From Burkholderiales bacterium (lineage in GTDB: Bacteria > Pseudomonadota > Gammaproteobacteria > Burkholderiales > SG8-41), in NCBI GenBank assembly GCA_036262035.1, contig DATAJS010000010.1:788915-852914 (forward strand): a stretch of 64,000 nucleotides of DNA, in the 5' to 3' direction. Shown here one piece after another: positions 15,321 through 25,531 of the stretch. The number at the start of each line of letters is the position of its first letter. The stretch's first letter is position 1. The translations under genes were made by a program, and so were the position numbers. The notes under the pieces were generated by a model, which was not told the DNA's origin, did no database searches, and saw only the letters and a program-made list of their open reading frames with translations.

Positions 15321-15794
15321 ATGTCGGACAAGGTCGTCATCAGGACCGTCGACGAGCTGAGGGGCTACGTCGGCAAGGAAGTCGCGGTCGGCAAGTGGAT
15401 CGCGATCACGCAGGATCTCATAAACAAGTTCGCCGAGGCGTCGGGCGATTACCAGTGGATACACGTCGACGTCGAGCGCTGCGCCAAAGAGTCGCCGTTC
15501 AAGAAGACCATCGCGCACGGCAACCTCTCGTTCTGCCAGCTCTCGTCGATCGCGCGCAACGCCGACGTCGAGCTGCCGCCGACCAGGATGGGCATCAACT
15601 ACGGCGTCAACAAGATCCGCTACACCGGCATCGTGCCGGTAGGCTCGAAGATCCGCGGGCGCTACAAGCTGCTCGACATCAAGGACATCGACGACAAGAC
15701 CATCCTGCTCACCTGGGGCGTCACCGGCGAGATCGAAGGCGGCGAGAAGCCGATCCTCATCGCCGAGACGCTCTCGCGGCAGACGCTCAAGTGA
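15321..15794 (+). CDS. MaoC-like (R)-specific enoyl-CoA hydratase
   Basis: A 157-residue hotdog-fold protein. FAEASGDYQWIHVD (about 37-50) matches the hydratase-2 motif with D43 and H48 as the catalytic pair, and KKTIAHGNLSF follows as expected. The family hydrates trans-2-enoyl-CoA to (R)-3-hydroxyacyl-CoA and often acts in short-chain acid degradation or PHA supply. The start follows GAGGAG at good spacing. The stop overlaps the next start (GTGA), coupling it to a Bug-type binding protein; uptake and degradation of one carboxylic acid is the simplest reading. Confidence 0.85.
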   Translation: MSDKVVIRTVDELRGYVGKEVAVGKWIAITQDLINKFAEASGDYQWIHVDVERCAKESPFKKTIAHGNLSFCQLSSIARNADVELPPTRMGINYGVNKIRYTGIVPVGSKIRGRYKLLDIKDIDDKTILLTWGVTGEIEGGEKPILIAETLSRQTLK

Positions 15795-16801
15795 CCGCCA
15801 CGTCATTGCGAGGAGCGGGAGCGAAGAAGCCATCGCGGAACGTCCGCGCGCGCATCGCGTGTGCGTTCCTGGTTTCGGTCGCGAGCAGTGCGCTCGCCCA
15901 GACCTATCCCGCCAAACCGCTGCGCATCATCGTTCCGTGGACCGCGGGCGGCACCGCCGACCTGCTCGCGCGCACCGTCGGGCAGAAGCTGAGCGAAAGC
16001 CTCCACCAGCAGGCCGTGGTCGACAATCGTCCCGGCGCGGGCGGTCTCATCGGCACCGAGGTCGCGGCCAAAGCGCCACCGGATGGTCATACGCTGCTCC
16101 TCGCGACGACCGCGCCGAACTCGGTCGCGATCAGCCTCTATCCCAAGATCCCGTTCGACCCGGTGAAGGACTTCGCGAACGTCTCGCTCGTCGCGCGCAC
16201 TTGCTACGTGCTCTCGGTACATCCGTCGATGCCGGTGAAGACCGTGAAAGACCTGATCGCGCTCGCCAAGGCGCAGCCGGGCAAGCTCACCTTTTCGTCG
16301 CCGGGCTCGGGCACACCGAACCACCTCTCGGGCGAGATGTTCAAGATGCGCGCCGGCGTGAACATGCAGCACGTGCCGTACAAAGGCAGCGCGCAGGCGA
16401 TACAGGACGTGATCGCGGGGCATATCGCCCTGAGCTTCGAGAACATCACCGTGGTGAGCACGCATGTTAAATCGGGGCGCGTGCGCGGCGTGGCGGTGAC
16501 GAGCCTGAACCGCTCGGCGGTGCTGCCTGACATTCCGACGATCGCCGAATCCGGCCTGCCCGGCTTCGACGCGGTCGGCTGGTTCGGTGTCGTGGTGCCG
16601 GCGGCGACGCCGCGCGACATCGTGACCAGGCTCAACGCCGAGATCGTGCGCGGCCTCGCCGCCGCCGACGTGAAGGAGCGCATCTCGACGCTCGGCGCCG
16701 AGCTCGTCACCTCGACACCGGAGGAGCTCGACCGCTTCAACCGCGCCCAGATCGCGCAGTGGGCGAAGGTGGTGAAGTTCGCGAACGCGAAGCCGGATTG
16801 A
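15791..16801 (+). CDS. Bug/TctC-type periplasmic binding protein (Bug 1)
   Basis: A 336-residue tripartite tricarboxylate transporter-type substrate-binding protein: YPAKPLRIIVPWTAGG, VVDNRPGAGG, DGHTLLL, HVPYKGS and DIPTIAESGLPGF are all family hallmarks. It binds a small carboxylate or amide in the periplasm. The N-terminus is unusual: the GTG start lies 10 bases before a dispersed repeat (15801-15849), so residues about 4-20 are encoded by repeat sequence and the true signal peptide core (ACAFLVSVASSALAQ) comes after. No TctAB membrane genes are nearby. It is coupled to the MaoC gene by a four-base overlap. Confidence 0.87.
   Translation: MTATSLRGAGAKKPSRNVRARIACAFLVSVASSALAQTYPAKPLRIIVPWTAGGTADLLARTVGQKLSESLHQQAVVDNRPGAGGLIGTEVAAKAPPDGHTLLLATTAPNSVAISLYPKIPFDPVKDFANVSLVARTCYVLSVHPSMPVKTVKDLIALAKAQPGKLTFSSPGSGTPNHLSGEMFKMRAGVNMQHVPYKGSAQAIQDVIAGHIALSFENITVVSTHVKSGRVRGVAVTSLNRSAVLPDIPTIAESGLPGFDAVGWFGVVVPAATPRDIVTRLNAEIVRGLAAADVKERISTLGAELVTSTPEELDRFNRAQIAQWAKVVKFANAKPD
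15801..15849. repeat. Dispersed ATTGCGAGGAGCG-type repeat, copy 1
   Basis: A single arm of the repeat (CGTCATTGCGAGGAGCGGGA followed by GCGAAGAAGCCATCGCGGAA) lies within the coding start of Bug 1. Related copies occur at 22981, 34056, 41852, 51683, 52736 and 55099. Confidence 0.8.
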
Positions 16802-16820
16802 AATGTGACTCCGACCCGGT

Positions 16821-17414
16821 TTAGAACAGCCCGGCACTCTCGAATTTCAGGAACAGCTCACGGCATACCCAGGCGTCGGTCGCCGCATAGGTGATCTGCG
16901 CCGGCGTGAGCCGTCGCGCCGCCCAGTTCGACGTGCGATTCCCCTTCGGGATGCGGTAGCCGAGGAGCAGCCCCGCAAGATTGCGCACGCCCGATTGCTC
17001 GATGCCGGCGCGGCGCGCGACCGCGCCCAGCTCGACGACGTTCCTCGCCTCGAACGGAAACACCAGCGCCAGCGAGCGCAGGTCGTGCGCGAGCGCGACG
17101 CCGGCTTTGACGATGCGAGGCTCCTCCAGAAGCTCGGTGAGTGCCGCAACGGTATCGGCCCCGGGCCTGAAGAGATACACCGCGCGAGCGGTCGCCGCCT
17201 GCACCAGGCACGGCAGATGGCTCTCGCCCTTGCGAAACGAAGGCCGTGTCTCGGTATCGAAGCCCACGACGCGTTCGCTGCGGATGTCGTGGAGCGCAGC
17301 GTCGAGGTCTTCGGCGGCCGTTACCAGCCGGATGTCGCCCTCGAAGCGGCGGATGGGCAGCTCGGCAAGGTCCTCTCTGGAGATCGAAAGAGCGGCCGGC
17401 GGATGATCGCGCAT
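16821..17414 (-). CDS. RNase D-like 3'-5' exonuclease (DEDDy type)
   Basis: A 197-residue exonuclease domain. VVGFDTETRPSF carries the first Asp and Glu, VALAHDLRSL the second Asp, and ITYAATDAWVCREL the Y-x-x-x-D motif that defines DEDDy enzymes. It is far shorter than RNase D (about 375 residues) because the HRDC domains are absent, as in stand-alone proofreading-like exonucleases. It likely trims RNA or DNA 3' ends. The start (MRDHPPAAL) lies 7 bases after the upstream dehydrogenase stop, so they share a transcript. Confidence 0.85.
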   Translation of the reverse strand: MRDHPPAALSISREDLAELPIRRFEGDIRLVTAAEDLDAALHDIRSERVVGFDTETRPSFRKGESHLPCLVQAATARAVYLFRPGADTVAALTELLEEPRIVKAGVALAHDLRSLALVFPFEARNVVELGAVARRAGIEQSGVRNLAGLLLGYRIPKGNRTSNWAARRLTPAQITYAATDAWVCRELFLKFESAGLF

Positions 17415-17421
17415 CCGACGC

Positions 17422-18507
17422 TTACCGAGCGGCCAGCGACGACGCCGGCGCCAGCGACGATCCGCGCAGCTCGTTGATCGCCTTCGCCGCTTCGTCGAGC
17501 GTGCGCAGCGTGCCGGGATCGACCGGCAGCGCCTGTGCGCGCTCCCTCCGATAGCGCCGCTCCGCGTCGCCCGGAATCTCGATCGGCGCGTTCGGATCGG
17601 TGCGCCGCGCCGACTGCACGTAGTCGATGAACTCGCGCGCTTCGCGCTCGTAGTGCTCGGCCGCGCCGAAGCGCGACGGGTCGAAGACGATCGCGAGCAT
17701 GTTGTTGTAGAGACCGGGCGGACGCAGGCGGGAAGGCTCGGGCGTAGTGCCGCCGAAGATCGCGGCGCCGAGCAGGTCGCACACCATCGCGAGCGCATAG
17801 CCCTTGTGTCCCGCGGCCGTGAGCAATGCGCCCAGCGGCTCTTCGTACATCACCGCCGGGTTCGTCGTGGCCTTGCCTTGGTGATCGATCAGCGCGCCGA
17901 CCGGCGCCTGCGCCTTGCGGTTGTACGCGACGCGCACCTTGCCGACGGCGATCGCGCTGGTGGCGAAATCGAGCAGGATCGGCGGACCGTCCTTGCGCGG
18001 CAGGCCGACCGTGAGCGGGTTGGTGCCGAAGCGGCTCTGGCCGCCGCCGTGGGGCGAAACCAGCGGCCGGCTCACCACGTTGGTGAAGTGGATCGACGCC
18101 AGGCCGGCGGCGATCGCTTCCTCCGCCCAGTGGCCGACGCGGCCGATATGGTGGGTGTTGCGCAGGCCGATCATCGCAATGCCGTTCTTCCGCGCGCGCT
18201 CGATGGCGAGCTCCATCGTCTGGTGCGCCATCGACTGCCCGATGCCGCGGTTGCCGTCGACGACCAGCAGCGTGCCGGTGTCGGTGACGACGGTGATCTC
18301 GCGGTTGAGCTGGAGCTCGTCCGCCTTGAGCGAGCGCACGTACGGCAGCACCATCGCGACGCCGTGCGAGTCGTGCCCCGCGAGATTGGCGCCGACGAGA
18401 TGCTCGGCGACGCGCTGCGCTTCGTCCGCCTCGCAGCCTGCCGCGAGCCACAGATCCCGCACCCACGCGCGCATCGCGTCGGTCGGCAATAACACGTCAC
18501 CGTCCAC
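17422..18507 (-). CDS. Ldh2-family malate/L-lactate-type dehydrogenase
   Basis: A 361-residue NAD(P)-dependent oxidoreductase of the Ldh2/YlbC family, distinct from Rossmann lactate dehydrogenases. Hallmarks include AGHDSHGVAMV (about 48-58) with the catalytic His, RNTHHIGRVGHWAE, FGTNPLTVGLPR, LLDFATSAIAVGKV and GHKGYALAMVCDLL. Family members oxidise 2-hydroxy acids such as malate, sulfolactate or ureidoglycolate. GTG start preceded by AAGGAG. The gene lies between the exonuclease and a strong inverted repeat. Confidence 0.88.
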   Translation of the reverse strand: MDGDVLLPTDAMRAWVRDLWLAAGCEADEAQRVAEHLVGANLAGHDSHGVAMVLPYVRSLKADELQLNREITVVTDTGTLLVVDGNRGIGQSMAHQTMELAIERARKNGIAMIGLRNTHHIGRVGHWAEEAIAAGLASIHFTNVVSRPLVSPHGGGQSRFGTNPLTVGLPRKDGPPILLDFATSAIAVGKVRVAYNRKAQAPVGALIDHQGKATTNPAVMYEEPLGALLTAAGHKGYALAMVCDLLGAAIFGGTTPEPSRLRPPGLYNNMLAIVFDPSRFGAAEHYEREAREFIDYVQSARRTDPNAPIEIPGDAERRYRRERAQALPVDPGTLRTLDEAAKAINELRGSSLAPASSLAAR

Positions 18508-18526
18508 TGTTCTCTCCTTACCACCA

Positions 18527-18578
18527 AATCCGGGTCAGAGTCACATTACCGGAAACAAATGTGACTCTGACCCGGATT
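18527..18578. terminator. Large inverted repeat (GTGACTCTGACCC-type hairpin)
   Basis: Two perfect 21-base arms (18527-18547 and 18558-18578) surround a 10-base loop. It sits between the divergent Ldh2 gene and the acyl-CoA gene, 20 bases upstream of the Ldh2 start and 61 bases before the other start. It belongs to the GGGTCAGA-type repeat family; a single matching arm lies at 16802-16821. A role in transcription or mRNA stability is possible. Confidence 0.65.
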
Positions 18579-18638
18579 TCTGCGGCGTTAGAATCGGTGC
18601 TCCGAAAATAGCATGGCAGTGGCTGAAGGAGCGCGAAC

Positions 18639-20750
<2,112 letters not shown>

Positions 20751-20760
20751 CTCGCTGCCG

Positions 20761-21510
20761 ATGGCGGACTTCCTTCATCGACCGGCCGGCACCGATGCTT
20801 TGCCGACCGCCGGCAGCGTCGCACGCACCGACCAGGCGGTGCGCGCCGTGCTTCGGACCGCCGACGGCGGTGTCCTGATCTCGTCGATCGCGCGCAGGCC
20901 CGACGGTTCGTTCAGCGGCGAAGTCTACGGCGTGACGCCTCGCGAGCGTGCGGTCGCCGTCGGCGACCGCGTCACGTTCAGCGAGTCGCAGATCTTCACG
21001 TACAAGACTTCCGGCGGCGAAGGCACGAGCCGTGACGAAGTCGAGCGCGCGCAGATGATCCGCGCTTTCGGTGAAGCCTTCAGGGACGCCGCGGCACCGA
21101 GCACGGAGCGCACTGCCCCGGAGCCGCTCGCGCCGGACGATTTTGCGTTCGAGCCCGTCGCCGCTCCCGCAGCGCCTCGCGCCGAGCCGCCGCGGGCGCC
21201 GGCCGAGCCCGAGATCAGCGTCGACGACGCGTATGCGCTGCTCGGAGGCGCACGCGTCGAGCCGGTTTGGAAAGAGACGCCTGAGCCCGTCGTGCCGCCC
21301 CCGGTCGTCGAGCAGCCCCCGCCCGCGCCTGCACCAGAGCCGCCGGCGCCTGTCGAAGCAGCACCGGTCCCGCGCGAGACGATCGCCTGTATGGAATGCG
21401 GCGCGACGCTCGTCGTGCCGACGACCGAAGGCGGGCCGCCTGCGAAAGTGAGCTGTGGACGCTGCGGGCGCATCAACAGTAATTGGGGTCAGGTCCACAT
21501 TTCAAGCTGA
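20761..21510 (+). CDS. Hypothetical protein with Pro-rich linker and C-terminal zinc ribbon
   Basis: A 249-residue protein I do not recognise. Residues about 1-90 look like a compact alpha/beta domain (LISSIARRPDGSFSGEVYGVTPRE). Residues about 115-210 are a Pro/Ala/Glu-rich linker. The end has two CxxC knuckles (CMECG and CGRCG, about 20 residues apart), a probable zinc ribbon. The last residues (NWGQVHISS) are encoded by a dispersed inverted repeat that also supplies the stop codon, so the C-terminus has probably been altered by repeat insertion. It begins 10 bases after the acyl-CoA enzyme and likely shares its transcript. Confidence 0.65.
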   Translation: MADFLHRPAGTDALPTAGSVARTDQAVRAVLRTADGGVLISSIARRPDGSFSGEVYGVTPRERAVAVGDRVTFSESQIFTYKTSGGEGTSRDEVERAQMIRAFGEAFRDAAAPSTERTAPEPLAPDDFAFEPVAAPAAPRAEPPRAPAEPEISVDDAYALLGGARVEPVWKETPEPVVPPPVVEQPPPAPAPEPPAPVEAAPVPRETIACMECGATLVVPTTEGGPPAKVSCGRCGRINSNWGQVHISS

Positions 21511-21528
21511 AATGTGGACCTGACCCCA
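21484..21528. repeat. Inverted repeat, GGGGTCAGGTCCACATTT-type
   Basis: Two perfect 21-base arms (21484-21504, 21508-21528) enclose a 3-base loop. The left arm encodes the C-terminus of the upstream gene; the right arm ends 15 bases before the next GTG start. No U-tract is present. Confidence 0.75.
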
Positions 21529-21542
21529 TTTGAGGGGGACCC

Positions 21543-23003
21543 GTGTCGCAAGCACGATCCGATGTCGTGGTGGTCGGTTGCGGTATCGCCGGGCTGGCGG
21601 CCGCCGTCGCCGCTTTGCAGGGCGGCGCGACGGTGACCCTCCTCGAGCGCAGCCCACGCGAAGAACGTGGCGGGCAAACCCGCTACACCGAAGCGTACCT
21701 GCGGATGAAGAGCGAGGCCGAGGTCACCGACGACTTCGAGGAGATGTTCGCGAACAACGGCGGCGGCTATCTCGATCCGTCGCTGGTGCACGCCGCCGCG
21801 GGCGAGCGCGAGACATGGCCGCCGCTCCTGAAGTCGCTCGGTTTCGCGGATCCGGAGATCGTGTCGGCCTTCGCCGAAGCCGCGGGTCCGACGGTGCAGT
21901 GGCTCAAGACCTTCGGCCTGAAGTTCGATTTCCTGCCGACGCAGTTCCTCACGCGATCGCAGCCGCGCCTGCTGCCGATCGGCGGCGGCCTCGCGCTGGT
22001 CGAAGCGCTCGCGGCCGCAGCGGAAAAGCTCGGCGCGACGTTCGTCTACGACACCGCGGCGACCAGCCTCATCCAGGATGACGCGGGGCGCATCGCAGGC
22101 GTGCGGGCGATCGGACCCGGCGCTCAGCGGCGGGCCTTTGCCGCGCGCTCGGTCGTGCTCGGCTGCGGCGGCTTCGAAGGCAACCCCGAGATGCAGACGC
22201 GCTACATCGGCCGGCGCTCCCTGTTCCTGCGCCCGGTGTGCCGCGGCGGCTACTACAACAGGGGCGAAGGCATCGCGATGGCCCTGGCGATCGGCGCCGC
22301 GCCGTGCGGCGACTACGGCAGCTATCACGCCGAGCCGATCGATCCGCGCTCGGGCGTCGCCGAGCCTTCGGTGTTCATCTTCTCCTACGGCATCCTCGTC
22401 AACAGCGACGGCCGCCGCTTCGTCGACGAAGCGCAGTCGACCATCGACGCGTGCTACGAGCGCATCACGCGCGAGATCTACGACCAGAAGAACGGCATCG
22501 CGTATGCGGTGCTCGATGCGCGCCACACGCGCATCCCCGACTACAGGCTCGGCCTGCGCACCGACCAGCCGCCGATCGTCGGACAGACGCCCGGCGAGCT
22601 CGCGACGAAGCTCGGCATACCTTCGCAAGCGCTCGAAGCGACCATCGCCGAATACAACGCGGCGTGCCGCGAAGCGCCGTTCCAGCCGCTCGCGCTCGAC
22701 GGCCTGGCGACGACCGGGCTGTCGCCGCCGAAATCCAACTGGGCGCACCCGCTGAACGAGCCGCCGTTCCACGCCTACCCGATCATCTCGTCCAACGTGC
22801 TCACCTTCGGCGGGCTCAAGGTCGATCGACATGCGCGCGTGCTCAACCAGCAGGGCGACCCGATGCCGGGGTTGTATGCCGCGGGCGAGGTGGTCGGGCT
22901 CTATTACAAGAACTACGTCGGCGCGACTTCGGTGCTCAAAGGGGCGGTATTCGGCCGCTTCGCCGGCGAGCATGCCGCGATGTCATTGCGAGGAACAGTG
23001 TGA
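21543..23003 (+). CDS. FAD-dependent tricarballylate dehydrogenase-like flavoprotein
   Basis: A 486-residue member of the fumarate reductase/succinate dehydrogenase flavoprotein family, close to TcuA. VVVVGCGIAGLAAAVAAL (about 8-25) is the dinucleotide-binding fold. Further hallmarks are GGQTRYTEAYLRM, VLGCGGFEGNPEM, SYGILVNSDGRRFVDE and a C-terminal GLYAAGEVVGLYYKNYVGATSVLKGAVFGRFAG FAD-binding end. It would oxidise or reduce an unsaturated tricarboxylate-type acid. GTG start after GAGGGGG. The final residues (AMSLRGTV) are encoded by a dispersed repeat, and the stop overlaps the next start. A Bug protein immediately follows, fitting uptake and oxidation of one acid. Confidence 0.87.
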   Translation: MSQARSDVVVVGCGIAGLAAAVAALQGGATVTLLERSPREERGGQTRYTEAYLRMKSEAEVTDDFEEMFANNGGGYLDPSLVHAAAGERETWPPLLKSLGFADPEIVSAFAEAAGPTVQWLKTFGLKFDFLPTQFLTRSQPRLLPIGGGLALVEALAAAAEKLGATFVYDTAATSLIQDDAGRIAGVRAIGPGAQRRAFAARSVVLGCGGFEGNPEMQTRYIGRRSLFLRPVCRGGYYNRGEGIAMALAIGAAPCGDYGSYHAEPIDPRSGVAEPSVFIFSYGILVNSDGRRFVDEAQSTIDACYERITREIYDQKNGIAYAVLDARHTRIPDYRLGLRTDQPPIVGQTPGELATKLGIPSQALEATIAEYNAACREAPFQPLALDGLATTGLSPPKSNWAHPLNEPPFHAYPIISSNVLTFGGLKVDRHARVLNQQGDPMPGLYAAGEVVGLYYKNYVGATSVLKGAVFGRFAGEHAAMSLRGTV

Positions 23004-23084
23004 CGAAGCAATCCCGGAACGCCCGATCTTTGCGTGCGCCACGAGGTCGCCACGTCGCTTCGCTCCTCGCGACGACGGTTTTCT
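22981..23084. repeat. Dispersed ATTGCGAGGAGCG-type repeat, copy 2 (bipartite)
   Basis: A left arm at 22981-23020 and an inverted right arm at about 23035-23084 form a diverged dyad. The left arm spans the end of the flavoprotein gene and the start codon of Bug 2. The right arm is translated as RAPRGRHVASLLAT of the Bug 2 signal peptide. Confidence 0.8.
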
Positions 23085-24004
23085 GTGTTGCGCACGCATA
23101 CGCGCAAAGTTATCCCTCCAAGCCCGTCCGCATCGTCGTCGGCTTCCCGCCCGGCGGCGCGACCGACGTGGTCGCGCGCACGATCAGCGACAAGCTCGCC
23201 GAGTCGCTGGCCTACCCGGTCATCGTCGACAACCGCGCGGGCGCGGCGAGCAACATCGGCGCGGAGATCGTCGCGAAGTCGCCGAAGGACGGCTACACGC
23301 TCTTCATGGGCACGGTGTCGACGTCGGTCAACCCGAGCCTCTATCGCAAGCTCGCGTACGACCCGCTGCGCGATTTCGTCCCGGTGACGCAGGTCACCGG
23401 CACGCCGTTCGTGTTCGTGGTGCACCCGTCGCTGCCGGCGAAGAGCGTCAAGGAGTTCATCGCGCTCGCGCGCGGCAAACCCGGCGAGCTCAATTTCGGC
23501 TCGGCCGGCAGCGGCTCGGGCGCGCATCTTTTCGTCGAGATGTTCGCTTCGATGGCGAAGGTCAAGCTCCAGCACGTGCCGTACAAAGGCGCCGCGCCGG
23601 CCACGACCGCGATCCTCTCCGGCGAGACCATCTTCATGTTCGAGAACATCGTGACCGTGCTGCCGCTCGCGCGCGCCGGCAAGCTGCGCGCGCTCGGTGT
23701 GACGACCGCCAAACGCTCGGCGGCCGCGCCAGACATACCGACGATCGCCGAAGCGGGCGTTCCCGGTTACGACGCGAACGCGTGGTTCGGCATCTTCGCG
23801 CCGGCAGGGACGCCGCAGGCGATCGTCGACCGCCTCAACACCGAGATCGTCAAGATCGTGAAGCTGCCCGAGACGCGCGAGCGCTTCCTCGCGCTCGGCG
23901 CGGAGCCCGCGGGCACGAGCGCCGCGGAGTTCGGCGCGTTCTTCAGGAACGAAGTGGCGAAGTGGGCGAAGGTCGTGAAGGAATCGGGCGCGAGAGTGGA
24001 GTAA
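23000..24004 (+). CDS. Bug/TctC-type periplasmic binding protein (Bug 2)
   Basis: A 334-residue binding protein with YPSKPVRIVVGFPPGGATD, IVDNRAGAASN, KDGYTLFMG, HVPYKGAAP and DIPTIAEAGVPGYD. The signal peptide (about residues 15-36, HVASLLATTVFCVAHAYAQ) is partly encoded by a dispersed repeat, and the GTG start lies in the repeat's left arm with GAGGA just upstream. It therefore appears to have acquired its expression and export signals from the repeat. It follows the TcuA-like flavoprotein with a four-base overlap and precedes a racemase-fold gene, suggesting one catabolic operon. Confidence 0.87.
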   Translation: MTKQSRNARSLRAPRGRHVASLLATTVFCVAHAYAQSYPSKPVRIVVGFPPGGATDVVARTISDKLAESLAYPVIVDNRAGAASNIGAEIVAKSPKDGYTLFMGTVSTSVNPSLYRKLAYDPLRDFVPVTQVTGTPFVFVVHPSLPAKSVKEFIALARGKPGELNFGSAGSGSGAHLFVEMFASMAKVKLQHVPYKGAAPATTAILSGETIFMFENIVTVLPLARAGKLRALGVTTAKRSAAAPDIPTIAEAGVPGYDANAWFGIFAPAGTPQAIVDRLNTEIVKIVKLPETRERFLALGAEPAGTSAAEFGAFFRNEVAKWAKVVKESGARVE

Positions 24005-24008
24005 TCGA

Positions 24009-24827
24009 ATGGCAATGCGCATCTGGCACCAGAGCTTTACGGTTCTCGAGCAGCTGCCGGCGTACGCCGCGCGCCTCCAGGAGCATTTCGGCAAGGTCGC
24101 GCGCCCCGACACCGAGGTCGTGATGCACGGCATGCACGCCAGGACCTACCGCACCCACTACCCCGGCACCGACATCAGCCACAACTACATGCAGTACCTG
24201 CACGGGCAGCAGTTCGTGCTCGGCGCGATCGCGGCGGAGGAAGCCGGTTTCGACGCCTACGCCATCATGTCGATTCCCGAGCCCGCGCTGCGCGAGGCGC
24301 GCAGCCTCGTCGACATCCCCGTCGTCGGCTACGGCGAGAGCTCGATGCTGATCGCGCGCATGCTCGGCGAGCGCATGGGCGCGCTGATCTTCATCGAGGG
24401 CATGATCCCGGTCATCCACGAAAACGCCGCGCGCATCGGCCTTCAGGACAAGTTCGCGGGCGCGCGCTTCGTCGGCTTCACCTTCGACGACGTGCTCAAA
24501 GCGTACGAGGCGCCGGCGGAGTTGCTGCAGCGCTTCCACGACGCGGCGCGCGCGATGATCAGAGACGGGGTCGACGTGATCATCCCGGGCGAAGCGCCGC
24601 TGTGCGCGCTGCTCATGAAGCACGGCATCACCCGCGTCGACGACGTGCCGATCGTCGACGCCCTCGGCGCGACGATCAAGATGGCCGAGACGATGGTCGA
24701 TCTCAAACGCTCCAGCGGCCTCGCGCCGGCGCGCGGCGGTTACTACACCGGCAAGCCGCCGCGGGAGCGTGTGAAGGAGCTGATCGGGCTCTACGGGATG
24801 GATCACCTCTGGCCGGCGGCGAGCTGA
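24009..24827 (+). CDS. Asp/Glu/hydantoin racemase-fold protein lacking both usual cysteines
   Basis: A 272-residue protein of the Asp/Glu racemase superfamily. AIMSIPEPALREARSLVDIPVVGYGESS matches the hydantoin-racemase segment usually written ACFxDPGL...PVVGIGEA, and VIIPGEAPLC matches the second site (normally xLGCAG). At both catalytic Cys positions the residues differ (Met/Ser and Glu), so ordinary two-base racemisation is unlikely. Decarboxylase or isomerase chemistry on a carboxylic acid is an alternative. The GGAG in the preceding stop region serves as ribosome site. It overlaps the convergent GntR gene by 25 bases. Confidence 0.75.
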   Translation: MAMRIWHQSFTVLEQLPAYAARLQEHFGKVARPDTEVVMHGMHARTYRTHYPGTDISHNYMQYLHGQQFVLGAIAAEEAGFDAYAIMSIPEPALREARSLVDIPVVGYGESSMLIARMLGERMGALIFIEGMIPVIHENAARIGLQDKFAGARFVGFTFDDVLKAYEAPAELLQRFHDAARAMIRDGVDVIIPGEAPLCALLMKHGITRVDDVPIVDALGATIKMAETMVDLKRSSGLAPARGGYYTGKPPRERVKELIGLYGMDHLWPAAS

Positions 24828-25528
24828 CGGGCGTCGTCTTCGTCTCCGCCGCGCGCGAGCGCGGTGCGCGCCGAGTGCAGGCGGTGCAGGGTGATCTGGC
24901 GCACCACCGCCTTGCTGGCATCGATATGGCTGCGCAGCAGCAGGTGCGCCTGGTCGACCCGGCGCCGCATCACGTTGCGCAGGATCCCGGCATGCTCTTC
25001 GTACGTGGCGTCGATGCGCGTGGTCTGCGTGAAGTCGAGGCGGCGGATGATGCGGATGCGCTCCGAGACGTCGCCGTGGATGCGCGCGAGCTCGGGGTTG
25101 CCCGCCGCGGCGACGAGTCTCTCGTGGAACGCTTCGTCGAGCGCGCACACCGCCTGCGGGTCGCGCAACCGCTCTCCGGCGGGTACGAGCCAGGTCGCGC
25201 AGAGTATGTCGAGCCCGGGCGTGTGCGGCAGGTCGCAGACCTTGCGCACCGCTGCGAGCTCGAGGATGACGCGCACGTCGTAGAGGTTCTCGAACGCCGC
25301 GAAGTCGAACGGCTTGACGCTCCAGCCGTTGCGTGACGACACCTGGATGTAGCCTTCGCGCTCCAGCCGGTACAGCGCTTCGCGCACCGGCGTGCGCGAC
25401 ACGCCCGCGCGCTCGGCGACTTCGGTCTCGGTGAAGCGATCGCCCGGCAGCAGCGAGAAATCGAAGATGTCGCGCTTGATGCGCTCGTAGACCGCGATCG
25501 CGCGGCTCTTGCTCGCGAGGTCGGTCAT
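24803..25528 (-). CDS. GntR-family transcriptional regulator (FadR/FCD subfamily)
   Basis: A 241-residue regulator. The N-terminal winged helix (ETEVAERAGVSRTPVREALYRLEREGYIQVSSRNGWSV, about 35-71) is the standard GntR DNA-binding region. The C-terminal FCD domain carries metal/ligand-binding residues (DEAFHERLV and EEHAGILRNVMRRR). Such proteins usually repress a neighbouring catabolic operon until a carboxylic acid binds. It starts three bases after the end of the importer ATPase gene and is the last gene of the allophanate operon, so it probably controls that operon. Confidence 0.9.
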   Translation of the reverse strand: MTDLASKSRAIAVYERIKRDIFDFSLLPGDRFTETEVAERAGVSRTPVREALYRLEREGYIQVSSRNGWSVKPFDFAAFENLYDVRVILELAAVRKVCDLPHTPGLDILCATWLVPAGERLRDPQAVCALDEAFHERLVAAAGNPELARIHGDVSERIRIIRRLDFTQTTRIDATYEEHAGILRNVMRRRVDQAHLLLRSHIDASKAVVRQITLHRLHSARTALARGGDEDDARQLAAGQR

Positions 25529-25531
25529 CGC

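Noticed and set aside
22981-23084. Insertion sequence or CRISPR explanation of the repeats
   Set aside because: Copies are short and spread over 40 kb without transposase, target duplications or regular spacers; a dispersed palindromic repeat family fits better.
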